NCBI RefSeq assembly: GCF_003086295.3
Contig: NC_092054.1
Location: 16,007,878-16,071,877 of the forward strand
From: Arachis hypogaea
Taxonomy: Eukaryota > Streptophyta > Magnoliopsida > Fabales > Fabaceae
DNA: 64,000 nt
Reading direction: 5' to 3'
The translations under genes and the position numbers were made by a program. The notes under the pieces are model-generated. The model had not been told where the DNA came from. It did not search any database and was given only the letters and a program-made list of their open reading frames with translations. Of this stretch, positions 1-9,882 are shown piece by piece. The first letter of the stretch is position 1. Every line of letters starts with the position of its first letter.

Positions 1-2
1 CA

Positions 3-3
<1 letters not shown>

Positions 4-71
<68 letters not shown>
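4..71. repeat. (ATT)n microsatellite
   Basis: An uninterrupted run of ATT trinucleotides, about 22 units, opens the window. It may extend further left. It is probably polymorphic between accessions. A second run of the same motif lies at 38888-38970. Confidence 0.97.
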
Positions 72-73
<2 letters not shown>

Positions 74-834
74 TTCTAATTGATAATTGATAAGTAGTTT
101 AATAATGTATTAAATATTGATTTTATATAATTATAATAAAAATATTTTTTTAAATTAATATAATTATATATTATTACTTAAATATTAATTATAGTATAAT
201 TATAATAAATATATTTAGTCCAAAAAAAATCCAATTTTAATATATTAAGTAGACCATCTAACAAAATTTTCATAGCTTACAACAAGATTGACCTACATTT
301 TTATAAGATACCTTTTAAATTTTTTAAGCTTGCATTGTGACAATCTTTAACGAGCATTTTATTTGATTTTATAATTACATCACTTAGACCAATCACACAT
401 TAATGGCACCATGATCGCTCATCCAACCCACTTAATTATAATGTCAATCATTATAATTTATTTTTGACTTTTTGCACTCTTTTCCATGCTTACACCCTTT
501 GCCCAATTTTAATGGAGTGGCACTTTCTTAGAAACTAATTATGCCCGCAACGTAGATATGACCAATGTTTTATTCACCAATCACCATCATCTAAGTCAAA
601 ACGTTTTCTACATGAAGGTGCGTGTGACAGCACCTCCAAAACTATGAATTGAGCTTTTTACACAAATCTGGTTACACAATCTTAAAATATATTTAATAAT
701 ATTTAAAAATATTTATAATTATTTATTTTTAAAATTTGTTAACAATAATACTAATACACTAAAAAAAAAAGCAATATAGCACTCATTGTATTCTGGAATC
801 TAAATTTTAAGTTTTAAACCTTAAATTTTGAATT
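72..834. other. AT-rich intergenic DNA, no gene seen
   Basis: No coding frame, RNA gene or transposon terminus could be recognised. The last five bases before the next element (835-839, CTAAT) are the left copy of the target duplication of the Tat retrotransposon. Confidence 0.6.
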
Positions 835-839
835 CTAAT

Positions 840-1298
840 TGTTTTTTTATGGAAATCTAAAGAGAGAACTTGGTCTCTCGGAGTCGACGCCGAGTTGTTA
901 TTTTCAGTGTTGATCTTTGAATTTTGTGGAAGTCCGAGCTTTACTCCGAGAGGATGTCCAATTACGCGGAGCGTGAGCAAAGAACAAAGGAGGGGGGAGT
1001 GTACCTGCAAAGGCACTCCAAAACTTAAGTCAGTATTGAGAATTCAATGTGTCCCTTTAAGGATAGAATAACGTACCTTTATAAGTGGAGTAAAAAGTCG
1101 GTTACATTCGTGTTGATCGCCTGAATTGATGAATAGTTATTAGGTCTCAATAGGCAATGATATTCGATCGGACGTTATGATTCTTAGGATGTATTCCGTT
1201 AAGCCGGGTTTTAACGTTTTGCCGAGTTGTAACGTAAATTGCCGAGTTATGGTGTGTAATGCCGATTTATAATGCCGGTCTTGTGACAGTCCCGATCA
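840..1298 (-). repeat. 3' LTR of the Tat element (459 bp)
   Basis: It aligns along its whole length with 9412-9877. On the plus strand it begins TG and ends CA and is preceded by CTAAT, the target duplication. Differences from the other LTR are mostly transitions, plus a shorter G run near 990. Confidence 0.93.
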
Positions 1299-1312
1299 TA
1301 GCCCCTAAGTTT
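1299..1312 (-). promoter_or_regulatory. Polypurine tract of the Tat element
   Basis: The minus strand reads AAACTTAGGGGCTA directly before the 3' LTR. This is the expected position for the primer of plus-strand DNA synthesis. Confidence 0.7.
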
Positions 1313-1790
1313 AGCCTGAGAGTATGTTTTAATGAAGTAGGTTGAACTTTAAATGAAGTATAAGTCGGCGATTGCGTAGGAGTATAGCTTCGGCAAATGG
1401 GTTGGACCTGAAGCCCCCCAACTCAAGATGTTTTATTAAAAAAAGGTTAATAAAAGAAAAGAATGTTAAAAGTAAACAATTTTTAAATGAAGAGAGAGAG
1501 AAGTAATAATGGCATTAAGTGTGTTGTCATTTCCAAAACCTCTCTTGGACGGTTGATGTGATTGAAAAGTGGGTTATTGGGACTGAAGGGTTTTTGTAAC
1601 TCATTGGTAACTGTATTGGAATACCAATAGTGTGTCTTCCAAATCATTTTTGAGTTTGTGAGAATAAAATTGGCTGTGAAGGTTCCAGAGGAAAGAAAAT
1701 GAGTAAAAGAGGTATGTGGTATTTTTTTCTGCTTCTTCTTTCTTCATTGAGTTTCTTTGCTTGTTCCTCTATTTCTGTTTTTTGCTGATA
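1313..1790 (+). other. Region upstream of the antisense gene, inside the Tat element
   Basis: It lies between the polypurine tract and the antisense gene and has no coding frame of its own. It holds a GA-rich tract near 1490-1502 and pyrimidine-rich stretches near 1730-1780. This is where a plus-strand promoter for the antisense gene would have to be, but I see no convincing TATA box. Confidence 0.4.
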
Positions 1791-3612
1791 ATGGGGTTTG
1801 AGAATGATAAGAATGAGAGGATAGACTGGTCTTATGACTAGGTGAATGATGATATTAGGAGTCGTGTGTCATTGTTCTTGGATCAGGGAGCTGTAGATGA
1901 AGTAGATAAGAGTAAGGTTGTTAGGGCTGGTTCTGGAGTTCGACTGGAGCTACTGCCATGTTTTGAAAGTGATAGGATTTTTCATAGGGGTGACGGTTTT
2001 GAATATTTTTTTATGTATAGTTGTGTTCTTGAAGAGTTGAAGGTTAAGCTTTCATTTAGCGAATTTCAGTGTCGAATTTTGAGGCAGATGAACTACGCAC
2101 CATCTCAGCTACATCTCAATGGGTGGGCTTTTCTTCATGCGTTTGAGGTGCTGATGAAGTTTTTGGAGGAAGTGCCATCTGTAGAGTTATTTTTCTCACT
2201 TTTTCAAGTTAAGGGTGTGTGGAAATGTGGGTGGGTGAACTTGAATAGTTCGCCGAGTTTTGCAATATTTAAGCTGTATAAATCGTCATTTAAGGAGTTT
2301 AAGGAGATGTATTTGAAGGTGAGAAGTGTTAAAGAGGACTTTCTTTTTTATGTGGACGAGCATTTAAGGGAGAGATTCCCGATTTGGTGGTGTTTTGAGC
2401 CCAATAATATACTCAGTCCAGAGTTTATCAAACCTAGGGATGAGTGTATTATTGAGTATCTGGTCGAAGCGATTGATCGGAAGGATTTGATCTCGATGTT
2501 TGATTTGTTGATGTGGGAGGAAAGTAAGCAGGCTGTGGTAGATTACTTAGGTGAGCTTGTTGGGGTTTTGTTTTGTGCTTAAGATTTGAAATATGTTGAT
2601 GAAAAGTTGGTTTTTGTTTGGTTTTAGGTGAAAAGTATCATGGTGTATCCGCGGCAGACTTGAGGGCACGTGTGAAAAGTAAGAACCTAGATAAGGAAGG
2701 TTCAACGTCAAAAGTTGAGATGGTTGTTGGTGCTGGTGAGGTTGATCAACCAAAGCCGAGGAGGAGGAAGGTCGTTCTTAAGAAAAGAAAGGGTGATGTG
2801 GTGGATTTGTCCGACGTTTCTGATGATAAAGAGATGATGTGCCGATTGAAGAAGTTCATAAGTTTTTTGACAATCAAAAGAGGTTGCATGGGATTGCTGA
2901 TCAGACTGATTCTTCATCCTTATGGGGAAGGGATTACCCATACATGGTTGTTGCTTATGAGTGTTGTCAATCGTCGACAGATATGACTCTGGCCGACGAG
3001 GTTGGGGATGTTGCTATTGATCAGTATATGCTGGTGATTTTATTTTTTTGAGTAATGGTTTTAAATTTTTCTGTTTTGTGGAGTACTCATGTGATAATGT
3101 ATAAGTTTCAGGTGGTGGGATTACGGCTTGCAAGTTTAGGGTGTAGCCGTGAAAAAATACATCAGAAGTTTGTTGAGAAAAATGAGGATCCGAGTTTGAG
3201 GGATGAGTTGGCTATAAAGAGTGCTAAAATTTTAGAGCTTGAGGTGAAGTTAGTTGAGGTTGAGAAGCATTTGAAAGAAGTGAAGGATAGCTATGCCAAG
3301 GATGTTGAAGATTTAAAAAAGAAAGAGTCTGACTTATCTGTTTTGAGTACCCGTATGATTGAGGTTACCGCTCAATTGAAGGAGTTGGAGAAAAACAAGC
3401 AAGGAAAAATTCTTGATTCCTTTCTTGAAGAATTTGAGAGGGCTTCCTTTCAGGCGAGATTCTTAGCTCCCAAGGTAGATTTTTCACCGATGGATCCAGG
3501 TAAAATAGTGCAGGACAGTGTTATGGTTGAAGATGATGGTGCTGCTGAGCAAGGAGATGAAAATGTTCAACAGAATTTTTGGTTTGCTTCTGTTGTGCTT
3601 TTGGATAATTGA
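1791..3612 (+). pseudogene. Antisense gene (aORF) of the Tat element, three exons, broken
   Basis: Plus-strand coding sequence inside a minus-strand retrotransposon. I read three exons: 1791-2550, 2628-3033 and 3112-3612. The introns are 2551-2627 (gtgagc...ttttag, phase 1) and 3034-3111 (gtgatt...tttcag, phase 0), and the phases fit on both sides. Exon 1 encodes a domain with LNGWAFLHAFE, FFSLF and GWVNL motifs. This resembles the 'putative gypsy type transposon' (transposase_28-like) domain reported in Tat antisense ORFs. Exon 2 is basic. Exon 3 is a Lys/Glu-rich coiled coil, roughly codons 40-105 of its frame. Breaks: an in-frame TAG at 1839-1841 (codon 17) and a frameshift near 2830-2840. 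The function of these proteins is unknown in the families that carry them. Splicing is inferred from sequence only. Confidence 0.75.
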
Positions 3613-4037
3613 TTTTGTTGGTAAACTATTTAGCTCCTGTGTTGAGCTTTTGTGTTTGTAACTTTTTTGTTTTGCTACTGCTTTTGGAATGAGTTATAAT
3701 GCTTCTGAATGCAAGCTGTGTTGCATGTTACGATTAGAACAGAATATTTATGATAAGCTAGTGTTATCTTGTTTCTTATTGTGGCTTGGAGCCAAATTGG
3801 TTGTATGAATGGTGGAGTGCCATTATTTTTTATTGAGATTGGTTAACTTTCAAGGAAGGCCGATTAGGCCGAGTTTATATGAGATATCGAGTAATAGAGA
3901 TAGGGTTTGTTTGTTTTGATAATATTTTGTATAAGTGGGATATGTTTAATGATCGGCGGTACTTATGGAAAAAATTTTGAGTAGTCGGTTTCCGAGTGTT
4001 GCTTGGCAATCTGTTTGAGTGATTAATTTCGAGTAGT
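3613..4037. other. Non-coding spacer of the Tat element
   Basis: T/G-rich DNA following the antisense gene. It probably contains that gene's 3' untranslated region. No clear polyadenylation signal or coding frame was recognised. Confidence 0.4.
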
Positions 4038-4272
4038 CTGATTCGGTGGAAGATCTTCTATTTGTTTAACTGATAAATTTCGAATGGTAGGTTTCGAATT
4101 AAGATCGGCTATTTGATTGAATGTTTTTGAGTGGTCGGATTTGGATTAAAATTGGTTATGTTGATTGAATGATTGTTTCCGACTTGCCGAATTTGGATTA
4201 AGATCGGTTACTTGATTGATTGTGTTCGACTTGTCGGATTTGGATTAAGATCGGTTACTTGATTGATTGTTT
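4038..4272. repeat. Tandem repeat of about 47 bp in the Tat element spacer
   Basis: About four diverged units share the core GATTAAGATCGGTTACTTGA, separated by a TTCGACTTGTCGG-like segment. The last two units are nearly identical. It lies just downstream of the integrase gene on the minus strand. Confidence 0.8.
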
Positions 4273-4323
4273 ACCCTCGAATGTTTGTAATCGGTAAGCT
4301 CCGTTGCCGATGACTTCTGTGAT

Positions 4324-5508
4324 TCAGTAAGGGCCTTCCCAATAAGCTGCTAGTTTGCCATGGGTTGATGGTCTTCTAGCTTGTTCTGTTTTCCTGAGCA
4401 CAAGGTCGTTTACTTGGAAAGACCTTGGGTGAAGTCTTTGGTTATATCTTCGGGCTATGTGCTGTTGCATGGCCAAATGTCTGACTGTTGTGGACGATCT
4501 GAGTTCTTCAACTAGATCAAGTTCGAATTGCCGAGCTATGTCTTTTGTAGTTTGGTCGGCCAATTCAGTGCGCTGTGATTATTGGGAGATCTCCACTGGT
4601 ATCATTGCGTCTGAACCGTAGACTAATCGGAAGGGTGTTTTCTTTGTGGCTAAGTGAATGGTGGTGTTGTATCCCCATGTGATCTCTGGGATAAGCTCGG
4701 CCCAGAGGCTTTTTGCATCATCCAGTTTCTTTCTTAGGGCATGTAGTATTACTTTATTTGCAACTTCTGCTAACCCGTTTGTTTGTGGGTGCTCCACTGA
4801 TGAGAAATGTTTGATTTTTAGTTCCTGCAAAAAGGATGTGAATTTTTGATCGGCAAACTGGCGACCATTATCTGTGATAATGTGCTGAGGAATGCCGAAT
4901 CGACAAATAATATATTTCCAGACAAAAGAAAGCATTTGTTGTGATGTAATCTTGGCTAGAGGCCGTGCCTCTATCCATTTAGAAAAATAATCAATTCCTA
5001 CAACCAGGAATTTTACCTGCCCTACTGCTGTCTGGAAAGGGCCAAGGATATCTATGCCCCATTGGTTGAACAGCTAACTTACCTCGGAACAGTGTAGGAG
5101 TTTGGCCGGGAGATGTGTGATCGGACTGTATTTTTGGCAGTTGTTACAGCTTTTTACTTTTGCTTGGCAATCCTGTCGTAGTGTGGGCCAGTATAATCCA
5201 TCTCTGAGGATTTTTGAAGACAGACTTCGGGTGCCAAGGTGTGTACCACAAATCCCTTCATATGCCTCGGCAAGCGCAAGTTCGGCTTCTGTTCTGCAAA
5301 GACATTTTAGTAATGGACGGGAGAATCCTCGTCTATATAGGCAATTGTGATAAATTGTAAAAAAGGAGGCATGTTGGCGAAAATGTCGAACGTTTTTGAC
5401 GTCGCCTGGCAAGATCCCTGTCCGAAGATAGTCTATGTATGGAGATCTCCAATCTGCTTCCTGTGTTATGCTTAAAATTTCTGTGAGTTCAATGCTTGGT
5501 TTAAGCAA
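4324..5508 (-). pseudogene. Integrase of the Tat element, broken
   Basis: This would insert the DNA copy into the genome. The minus-strand frame shows an HHCC zinc-binding region (GTHLGTRSL...SCNNCQKY) at 5074-5300. The catalytic core follows, with the first Asp in a GIDILGPF context near 5050, the second in TDNG near 4870, and the Glu in the segment after HPQTNG near 4780. A C-terminal part continues to 4324. The frame is shared with RT and protease. Stop codons at about 5071, 4576 and 4321 cut it into three pieces. The contexts fit former CAG, CAA and CGA codons changed by C-to-T transitions. No functional enzyme can be made from this copy. Confidence 0.88.
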
Positions 5509-5514
5509 TGTTGA

Positions 5515-6240
5515 CTAATAAAGGGATGACCCGGTTGGTTGAGTACTGGCGAGTTTAGATAGAATGTCAGCTCGGCCATTACTCTCCCGGGGTATGTGCT
5601 GTATTTCATATTTTGAGAATTTTAAAAGTAAATTTTGAACGATGTCAAGGTATTTAGAAAGCAAAGGGTCTTTTGCTTGGTATAAGTTGTTTACCTGCTG
5701 GACGATAAGTAAGGAGTCGCAGTATACCTTAAGTTTGGTGATGTTTAGGTCGGCAGCGAGTCTAAGTCCGGCAATGAGTGCTTCATACTCACTTTGATTG
5801 TTACTTGCTTTGAAAGAAAATAGGAGGGAATGTTCGATGATATTACCGTGGCTATCGTCGAGTATGATTCCTGCTCCACATCCTTGTGGGTTGGAGGACC
5901 CGTCGATGTACAAAGACCAGTCGACGTAATCTTCAGCTGTATCTGGTACTGAAAATTCGGCGATAAAGTCGACCAAGAACTGTGACTTGATGGATGATTG
6001 GCCCTCGTATTGGATATCAAATTCTGAAAGTTTCACCGACCATTTTACTAGTCGGCCAGCCAATTTTGGTTTCTGAAGTACTTGTCGCAAAGGTTGGTCT
6101 GTCCGAACATGGATGACATGACTTTGGAAGTATGGTCGTAGTCGTCTTGCAGAGAAAACAAGAGCTAAAGCTAGCTTTTCAATGGTCGGATAGCGAAGTT
6201 CAGCGTTCTGTAGTGTTTTGCTAATGAAATAAATGGGCAT
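5515..6240 (-). pseudogene. Dual RNase H region of the Tat element
   Basis: 241 codons open on the minus strand. The first part (IYFISKTLQNAELRYPTIEK, HVRTDQPL) is the usual gypsy RNase H with its conserved TDQ. The second part (YIDGSSNPQGCGAG, EYEALIAGLRLA, YCDSLLIVQQVN, then ESNGRAD) is an additional archaeal-type RNase H with the Asp-Glu-Asp-Asp set visible. The second domain is a documented Tat-lineage feature and is thought to help degrade the RNA strand during reverse transcription. The frame is bounded by stops next to RT (about 6241) and integrase (about 5509), where an intact element would read through as one polyprotein. Confidence 0.88.
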
Positions 6241-7629
6241 TTACTGCTTTTGCCTTTCTGCAACAAGAGCGAAGCTTATAGCCCAGTTAGTAACAGATAA
6301 ATATAAGAATAATGGTTCCTCTTTAAGGGGAGTTTGTAAAATTGGTGGTTTTGAAAGTATTTCTTTGATGGTTGTGAATGCTTGTTCACAATCATCAGTC
6401 CATTGGAAACCCTTTTTCTTTTTTAAACTTTGGAAAAAGCATAAAGATTTAAAAGCTAGGCAAGGAAAGAATCTAGAGACTGCAGCAAGTCTCCCTATCA
6501 ACTGTTGCACTTCTATGATAGTTTGAGGGCTGGTCATATCTAGAACAGCTCGGCACTTTTTTGGATTTGCCTCGATACCTTGGCTAGTGAGCATGAAGCC
6601 GAAGAATTTTCCACTTTGAACGCCAAATGCGCATTTTTCGGGATTTAGTCGCATGTTGTATATCCTGATTTGTCCGAAGATTTCAGCAATGTCATCAAGG
6701 TGGCTGTTGTCAATTTTTGTTTTGGCGACCATGTCATCAACATAGATCTCGATGTTTCTGCTGATTTGTTTGGTGAACACTTTGTCCATTAGGCGTTGAT
6801 AGGTTGCATCTGCGTTCTTAAGACCAAACGGCATGACTTTATAATAATAGTTTCCATATTCAGTAATAAAGGATGTCTTATTTTGATCGGATGGATGCAT
6901 TTTGATCTGGTTATAGCCAGAATATGCATCCATAAAGCTAAGTTTTTCATAACCAGACGCATTATCAACTAAGCAATCAATAGATGGCAAAGGATATAAA
7001 TCTTTGGGCCATTTACCGTTATGTTTTTTCACCATGACGACATTTGCTAGCCATGTTGTGAATCTGATTTCCTAGATGAAGCCGGCGTTGATGAGCTTCT
7101 TGGTTTCTTCCAGAAAGGCTTGTTTGCTGTCATGGCTGAGGTTTCGCTTTTTCTGTGCTATAGGTCGGACAGATGGATCTAATGCCAGCTTGTGGGATAT
7201 GATGGATGGATCAATACCTAGTATGTCAGCTGGGGTCCAAGCAAACAGGTCGGCATTTTGTTGTAAAAATGCTCGGAATGAGGCTTTCTCTTCTGAGTTT
7301 AATGTGGAACCGACGTAAGTGAACTTGTCCGAGCTATCTGTGAAATAAATTTTGTGCAAGTCTTCTGTTAGGGTTGGTCGTTCAAAGGTTCCTGCCCTGG
7401 GGTCAAGGTCGGCCAAGTCTGGTAGGTCTTCTAGGTTGCCGATGTTGTTCACATGAGCCTGGATGTTCTGGTTAGGTCTTTTGAGACTATTGTTGTAGCA
7501 TTCTCTGGCCTCTTGGGCATCACTGTGAATGGTTGCAATGGTGTTATCCTGCAAAGAGAACTTAACACAGAGATGAATCGTGGAAACTATGGCGCCGAAC
7601 CTATTTAAGAAAGGTTGTCCAAGTATCAA
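6241..7629 (-). pseudogene. Reverse transcriptase of the Tat element, broken
   Basis: Two open pieces, 7072-7629 and 6241-7035, share one minus-strand frame and are separated by a TAG near 7070. The first piece has the protease-to-RT linker and RT entry (LFAWTPADILGID, then KKRNLSHDSKQAFLEE). The second has the fingers and palm (FMDAYSGYNQIKMHP, TSFITEYGNYYYKVMPFGLKNA) and the catalytic YVDDM box, so both catalytic Asp residues are present, followed by the connection region (FGFMLTSQGIEANPKK). It would copy the element RNA from the primer site at 9391-9409. It ends at a TAA where RNase H should continue. Confidence 0.9.
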
Positions 7630-7662
7630 ATTGTAAGGACTAAAACAGTCAACAACTAAGTA

Positions 7663-8175
7663 TTAGATATTTGAAGTTTTGGATAAGGGATCCTCACCGA
7701 GTGTGGTTCGTAACCACACAGAGCCCATAACCGGGACTCTCTCACCTGAGAAACCAACCAGGTCTCTAGTGGAAGGTTGGAGGACGTTGCCGCTCATTTT
7801 CATCTTCTGAAATGTGGAGTAAAAGAGAACATCGGCACTGCTCCCAGGATCCAGTAAAACTTTTTTCACCAAGAGATCTCCGAACTGAAGGGAAATGACG
7901 ACCGGGTCGTTTAGATTAGTTACGTTGGCGCTATAGTCGGCGGGCTGGAATGTTATCTGAGGAGAGTGTAGAGGTGTCTGTGTTTGATAGGCTTCTATTG
8001 AAAGCATAGCTCGGTAAGATCGCTTTCTTGCCAAGCTTGTAGCTCCTCCACCTGCAAAAACCTCCAGAGATACAGTTAATAATACGTCTTGGTTGGTCGG
8101 GATGATGGTTGTTCGGTCGATCTTTATCTCGGACATTATATGTTGCCAAGCTTTGGTCACCAGAGGGAGGTGCAC
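7663..8175 (-). pseudogene. Aspartic protease region of the Tat element
   Basis: 170 codons open on the minus strand. The active-site region reads LLDPGSSADVLFYSTFQ, placing the catalytic Asp in a D-P-G-S context instead of the textbook D-S/T-G. I recall this form from related legume elements, but could not check it. It would cut the Gag-Pol polyprotein. It shares its frame with RT and is separated from it by a stop codon near 7660. Confidence 0.8.
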
Positions 8176-8189
8176 GTCGTTATATGTGG

Positions 8190-9337
8190 CCGCCGATATA
8201 CTTGTCGAGGTGACCTTGTCGAGCTAACCGCTCCAGAAGGTCTTTGGCAATGACACACTCATTAGTAGTGTGTCCGTACTTTTGGTGGAAAGAGTAGTAT
8301 TTTGATCTGTCTGTGCCTTTTGAATCTGGGTAGTTGCCCGCTTTTCTCGGCGGTTTGATTAACTTTGAATTTAAGATTTCCTTGATGATGTCGTCGCATT
8401 TGGTGTTGAACTGAGTGTAAGAGTCATATCGCGGGGTTGGTTTGAAGTTCTTCCTGTTGTCTCGAGTTTTCTCGTCGTCTCTGTAATATGATTTTTCTGT
8501 TTTCCGAACTTGTCAGAATTCTTCGATGTCAATCTGGCCTTTCGCCTTTTCACGGAACTCGGCCATAGTTTTGGGCTTGGCAATAGCAATGGTCTCCTGG
8601 AACTTTCCTGGTCGGAGTCCACTTTTTATTGCATGCAGCTCCACCTCGGGGTGGAGGTCGGGTATACTCATGGCTATCTTTGTGAAGCGCGTCATGTAGT
8701 CTCTGAGGGTCTCATGTTGGCCTTATTTGATTGTGTTCAGGTAGTTGGAGTCATGTAGGTATATGGCTGATCCAGCAAAGTGTTCCTCGAAGGGCTTTGA
8801 TATGTCTCGAAAACGAGAAATAGAACCTGCAGGCAAAGAACAAAACCAATCAAGTGCAGGACCGTCCAAGTAAGATGGAAAACAACGACATTATACTTTA
8901 TTAGATGCACCGTTTACTATCATTATGGAGGTGAACTTTTTGATGTATTTCTTCGGACCACCCAGCCCATCATAGGGAGTCAGGGTGGTCGGCAAAGTGA
9001 ATCTCCTGGGTAGCACGAAATTCATCACTTCGGCCGTGAACGGCCCAGGGGAGCTTTCTAGGTGGTCATCCTCATCTTCTGGCCAAGCTTCCTCATTATG
9101 CTCAGGTTGTTCTTCCTCGTGCCGAGCAGTTTTAAAGACATGCGTAGGCCCTGACTGATGCTCGGCTTCTTCTGTCCGTTCTTGTCTATTGTTGTTGTTT
9201 TCGATTCGGGTGTTATTCAAATTAGCAATTTGATTTGCCATTCTTTGGTTTTCTTCGGCCATGCATTGGTTGGCTTGCCGCAACTCGGTCACCATCTGAA
9301 GGAGTTCATATGGTGTGGGTGGAAGCTGTTCAGCCAT
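8190..9337 (-). pseudogene. Gag of the Tat element, frameshifted
   Basis: Capsid/nucleocapsid coding region. The start at 9337 (MAEQLPPTPYELLQ) lies about 55 bp after the primer site. An N-terminal Gln/Asn/Glu-rich coiled coil is followed by the capsid segment (PFTAEVMNFVLPRRF, LTPYDGLGGPKKYIKKF), which matches Tat gag proteins. The frame stops near 8889 and reopens at 8513-8695 (TRFTKIAMSIPDLHPEVE). It then changes frame and continues near 8371-8622, and coding similarity runs to about 8190. The change of frame between gag and protease may be original, but the internal stops are decay. Confidence 0.82.
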
Positions 9338-9390
9338 GACTCCAAGCGAGATCGTCGAGGCCGATGATATATGGAAAGGATTATATTCCC

Positions 9391-9409
9391 GGCCCCATGG
9401 TGGGCGCCA
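9391..9409 (-). promoter_or_regulatory. Primer-binding site of the Tat element
   Basis: The minus strand reads TGGCGCCCACCATGGGGCC two bases inside the 5' LTR. This TGGCGCC-type site is where a tRNA 3' end would prime minus-strand synthesis. The tRNA species was not determined. Confidence 0.75.
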
Positions 9410-9411
9410 AT

Positions 9412-9877
9412 TATTCTTGTATGGATACCTGAAGGGAGAGCTTGGTCCTTGGGAGTCGACGTCGAGTTGTTATCTTCGGTGCCGATCTTTGAACTTTGTG
9501 GAAGTCCGAGCTTTACCCCGAGGGGATGTCCAATTACGCGGAGTGTGAGCAAGGAACAAAGATGGGGGGGGGGGAGAGTGTACCTGCAAAGGCACTCCGA
9601 AACTTAAGTCAGTATTGAGAATTTAATGTGTCCCTCTAAGGATAGAATAACGTACCTTTATAAGTGGAGTAAAAAGTCGGTTATATTCGTGTTGATCGCC
9701 TGAATTAATGAATAGTTTTTAGGTCTCAATAGGCGATGATATTCGATCGGACGTTATGATTCTTAAGATGTATTCCGTTAAGCCGAGTTATAATGTTTTG
9801 CCGAATTGTAACGTAAATTGTCGAGTTATGGTGTGTAATGCCAATTTATAATGTCGGTCTTGTAACGGTCTCGATCA
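9412..9877 (-). repeat. 5' LTR of the Tat element (466 bp)
   Basis: It aligns end to end with 840-1298 and is followed by the target duplication CTAAT at 9878-9882. Its left end reads TA where the other copy has TG. A longer G run near 9565 explains most of the length difference. Transcription of the element would start here, going left. Confidence 0.92.
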
Positions 9878-9882
9878 CTAAT

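Larger units (their letters stand above)
840..9877 (-). mobile_element. Complete but decayed Ty3-gypsy retrotransposon, Tat lineage
   Basis: The element runs on the minus strand between LTRs at 9412-9877 (5') and 840-1298 (3') and is flanked by the 5-bp duplication CTAAT at 835-839 and 9878-9882. The order read on the minus strand is PBS, gag, protease, RT, RNase H plus a second RNase H, integrase, then about 3 kb with a plus-strand split gene, a polypurine tract and the 3' LTR. A dual RNase H and a long post-integrase region holding an antisense gene are established marks of the Tat clade (Grande, Retand, RIRE2). Protease through integrase stays in one frame broken only by stop codons, whereas gag is in a different frame. 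The two LTRs differ at several dozen positions by eye, so this is an old insertion that cannot make its own proteins. Confidence 0.93.

Noticed and set aside
5102..5350. Plus-strand frames opposite the Tat pol genes (also 4658-4849, 6233-6526, 7076-7318)
   Set aside because: They overlap clear integrase, RT and protease coding sequence on the minus strand. The only plus-strand frame in this element with independent support is the split antisense gene at 1791-3612.
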